Source: Lycocorax pyrrhopterus obiensis (taxonomy: Eukaryota; Chordata; Aves; Passeriformes; Paradisaeidae). From it: 64,000 nucleotides of DNA. The notes under the pieces were generated by a model. That model did not search any database. It saw only the letters and a list, made by a program, of their open reading frames with translations, and was not told the origin of the DNA. The position numbers and the translations under genes are program-made. Location of the stretch: positions 57,984,975 through 58,048,974 of the forward strand of contig JACSVZ010000007.1 of assembly GCA_014706295.1 (NCBI GenBank). The letters are read 5' to 3'. Positions 62,101 through 64,000 of the stretch are shown one piece after another. The first letter of the stretch is position 1. Each line of letters opens with the position of its first letter.

Positions 62101-64000
62101 GGGAGCAGCAGAAAGGGGATCAGGACCTGGAAAGACTTTATGTGATGGAAAGTACAAGGTGCTCTCTAGTTAGGAGGTCTTTGTAAGAATTGTCTCATGC
62201 ACCTCACCAAGACATACTGTGAATGCATTTGGTCAGGGACAAGACTCTCTTGTGTCCTCAGGACTTTCCACCCTGTTGGGCACAGTCTCAAAATACTATT
62301 TTCCTTGCAAAATCATTGCAAGGCTTGTATTATTATTTTTTTTTTCCTAATCTCTCACGTTCACGCATTTAAATAGAAGGCAGGGGGAGAGAAACCCAGT
62401 TGGGAGCACCATATGGAGAGAACACAAGTTATTGCTGTTCCCCCATTATCTTGGCACAGATTTCCTTTGTCAAACATTGCTTCAGATTTGGGACCTCATT
62501 TTGTATTCACACTCCCCGTTGCTTCTTCCTTCCTTGGAAGCATCAGGAGGGACTTATGGTATTGCTACAAGGAGCTCTTTACAGGAAAGGAAATAAATTG
62601 GGCAATGTGATTCAAATAATGGAAGAATGAATTATTTCACCATTTTAGCAGTTTCCCGTGAGGGATGCTTGAGGGAGAAAATGCACTTAACACTCTAAAA
62701 TATTAAAATAAAAGAACCACACAACCTCACCCCTCTGGACTTGAACCAAACCGAATGGTTTAGGTAAGTGCCCAGCAGATCTTCAAGTGGCACAACCCAT
62801 GAGAGACTATTTCTATGCGTGGCAAGGAAAATTCTCCATATTAATGATATCATGAACTGGCTCAGCTAATTTGGATTTCATCCATAAGGCCTGGTTTCTG
62901 GCAGATTAGCTGAATTTTTTTTTTGCGTATGAACTCCTCTTTTAATGTTGAGTTTGATCCCATTTTCATGGCTGATATTCCTGGAAAATTATTTTCTTAA
63001 AGCTGTACTTCACATATATTTTTTTTAATGAGAGATGTTGCTCCCTTGTATTCCTGGAACAGGCTTAAAATATCCTGAGCAGTAACTAGAAGGTAATGAG
63101 GTGAAGGGAATTGTGCTGGATTTTTGCAATTCACTGGTACATTACTGGCTACCCAGGACAAAGCAGAGCGGTACTGTGGAGGTAAAGGGTCTTTCTAGGA
63201 GCTGGAATAATAGCATCCAAATGGCCTCCTAGAAGTTGTTCATGCTTTTGCTGAAAATTTTAATGGAAAGTTTTCAATGAGCCAACAAGCAATTCTACAG
63301 TCTCCTTTGTGTTCTTGACACAGCTGAAAAGGTCTGTGTGTAGCTATGACTAAACAAAAATAAAGATGCAGTTTCAAAACACCTCTCTAGAGCAATTTTG
63401 TGATTTATATGCAGATACACCACGAGCCCTCAGTGAAGTTTGTGTGCCCATGTGGAGCCATTTGGGAAGCAGGATCATATAGCCCAAATGGTCACTAGCA
63501 GTGCTCTCGTCCCAGCTGGAATGGACATGAAGTCCTGGGCATTACTGCCACAAGCCATTGCTTGATATAGACAGTATAAAATAGATGGTCTCAGGAGGCA
63601 TTTTCGCTGTGAGTTCGTGCCAGAATTGTGAGATTCTCTGGTGGAAATGCCTCAACTTTTAAATAAAAAAATCAAGTCTCTGCATTTCTGCTGCTTGTGG
63701 ACAGGGTCTCCAGCAACTGGGCTCCCAAAATTAGACATAAATATTGACTTTACACCTAGTTATTGGAGAAAACCGGTTCTGAAATGGAGCTGGGGGATTG
63801 CTCAGAAATCAAATGCGTCCTAGATGGGGAGGGTCTGACCTGTGAGGACACAGCAGCTGGATGGCTGCCAGCTCTGGAGACGGAGCATGAGACAGTTTGT
63901 GAACTTAAAACACATTTTCCAACCCTATGGGATTTTCCTTTAAGTCTGTTCTCAGCAGAGCAGCATATTATCGCAAATAGATGCTCTTTTGGTCCCAACT

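Larger units (their letters stand above)
29177..64000 (-). other. RHOJ: RHOJ intron 1 (3' part), running off the right edge
   Basis: At least 34.8 kb with no recognisable coding exon on either strand. The long first intron of RHOJ is also a feature of the human gene. I looked for exon 1 (GDGAVGKTCLLMSYANDAF on the - strand) and did not find it, nor a CpG island typical of such an exon. The stretch contains CR1 copies at 34.0, 42.7-43.4, 44.1, 45.9 and 48.1-48.7 kb, several microsatellites, small tandem duplications, a FOX:ETS match at 30.07 kb and a GC-box cluster at 56.6 kb. The remaining sequence looks unique. Confidence 0.75.

Noticed and set aside
1..64000. CRISPR arrays, bacterial operons, prophage or other prokaryotic systems
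   Set aside because: The sequence is avian nuclear DNA: spliced vertebrate genes, CR1 elements and very low coding density.

Overview
This window is vertebrate nuclear DNA and almost certainly from a bird. The main interspersed repeat is the CR1 LINE: at least a dozen 3' fragments, several ending in the short ATTCTATGATTCT-type tail typical of avian CR1. There is also one candidate solo retroviral LTR. Coding density is very low, and the genes are split by GT-AG introns. Nothing prokaryotic (operons, CRISPR arrays, insertion sequences) is present.

Two real protein-coding genes can be read with confidence. GPHB5, the beta subunit of thyrostimulin (glycoprotein hormone beta-5), is complete on the + strand as two coding exons at 6417-6620 and 8400-8588, giving 130 aa. 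RHOJ, an endothelial Rho-family GTPase of the CDC42/TC10 subgroup, lies on the - strand. Its last four coding exons are at 29118-29176, 23655-23819, 22273-22368 and 20829-20975. They encode 154 residues plus a split valine codon, matching residues 60-214 of the usual 214-residue protein. RHOJ exon 1 (start codon, P-loop, switch I) was not found and most likely lies beyond the right edge. The genes converge tail to tail about 12.2 kb apart, which is the arrangement I know from human chromosome 14q23.

Layout: 1-6.4 kb is upstream intergenic sequence with a candidate solo LTR near 2.0-2.3 kb. GPHB5 occupies 6.4-8.6 kb. From 8.6 to 20.8 kb is the convergent intergenic space, with CR1 copies and an AT-rich block near 13.2-13.8 kb that looks like a transcript 3' end. 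RHOJ exons 5 to 2 lie at 20.8-29.2 kb. The remaining 35 kb (29.2-64 kb) is the 3' part of RHOJ intron 1, holding CR1 copies, microsatellites, small tandem duplications and a few possible regulatory elements. One of these is an exact FOX:ETS endothelial consensus about 0.9 kb upstream of exon 2.

The two genes have unrelated jobs: one is a secreted cystine-knot hormone subunit, the other a membrane-anchored GTPase. They are linked by conserved position, not by pathway. I found no convincing new biological system. The items most worth checking are the FOX:ETS site, the 3'-end-like block at 13.25-13.8 kb, the isolated GC-box/G-quadruplex cluster at 56.6 kb, and a D-to-V change in RHOJ exon 3.
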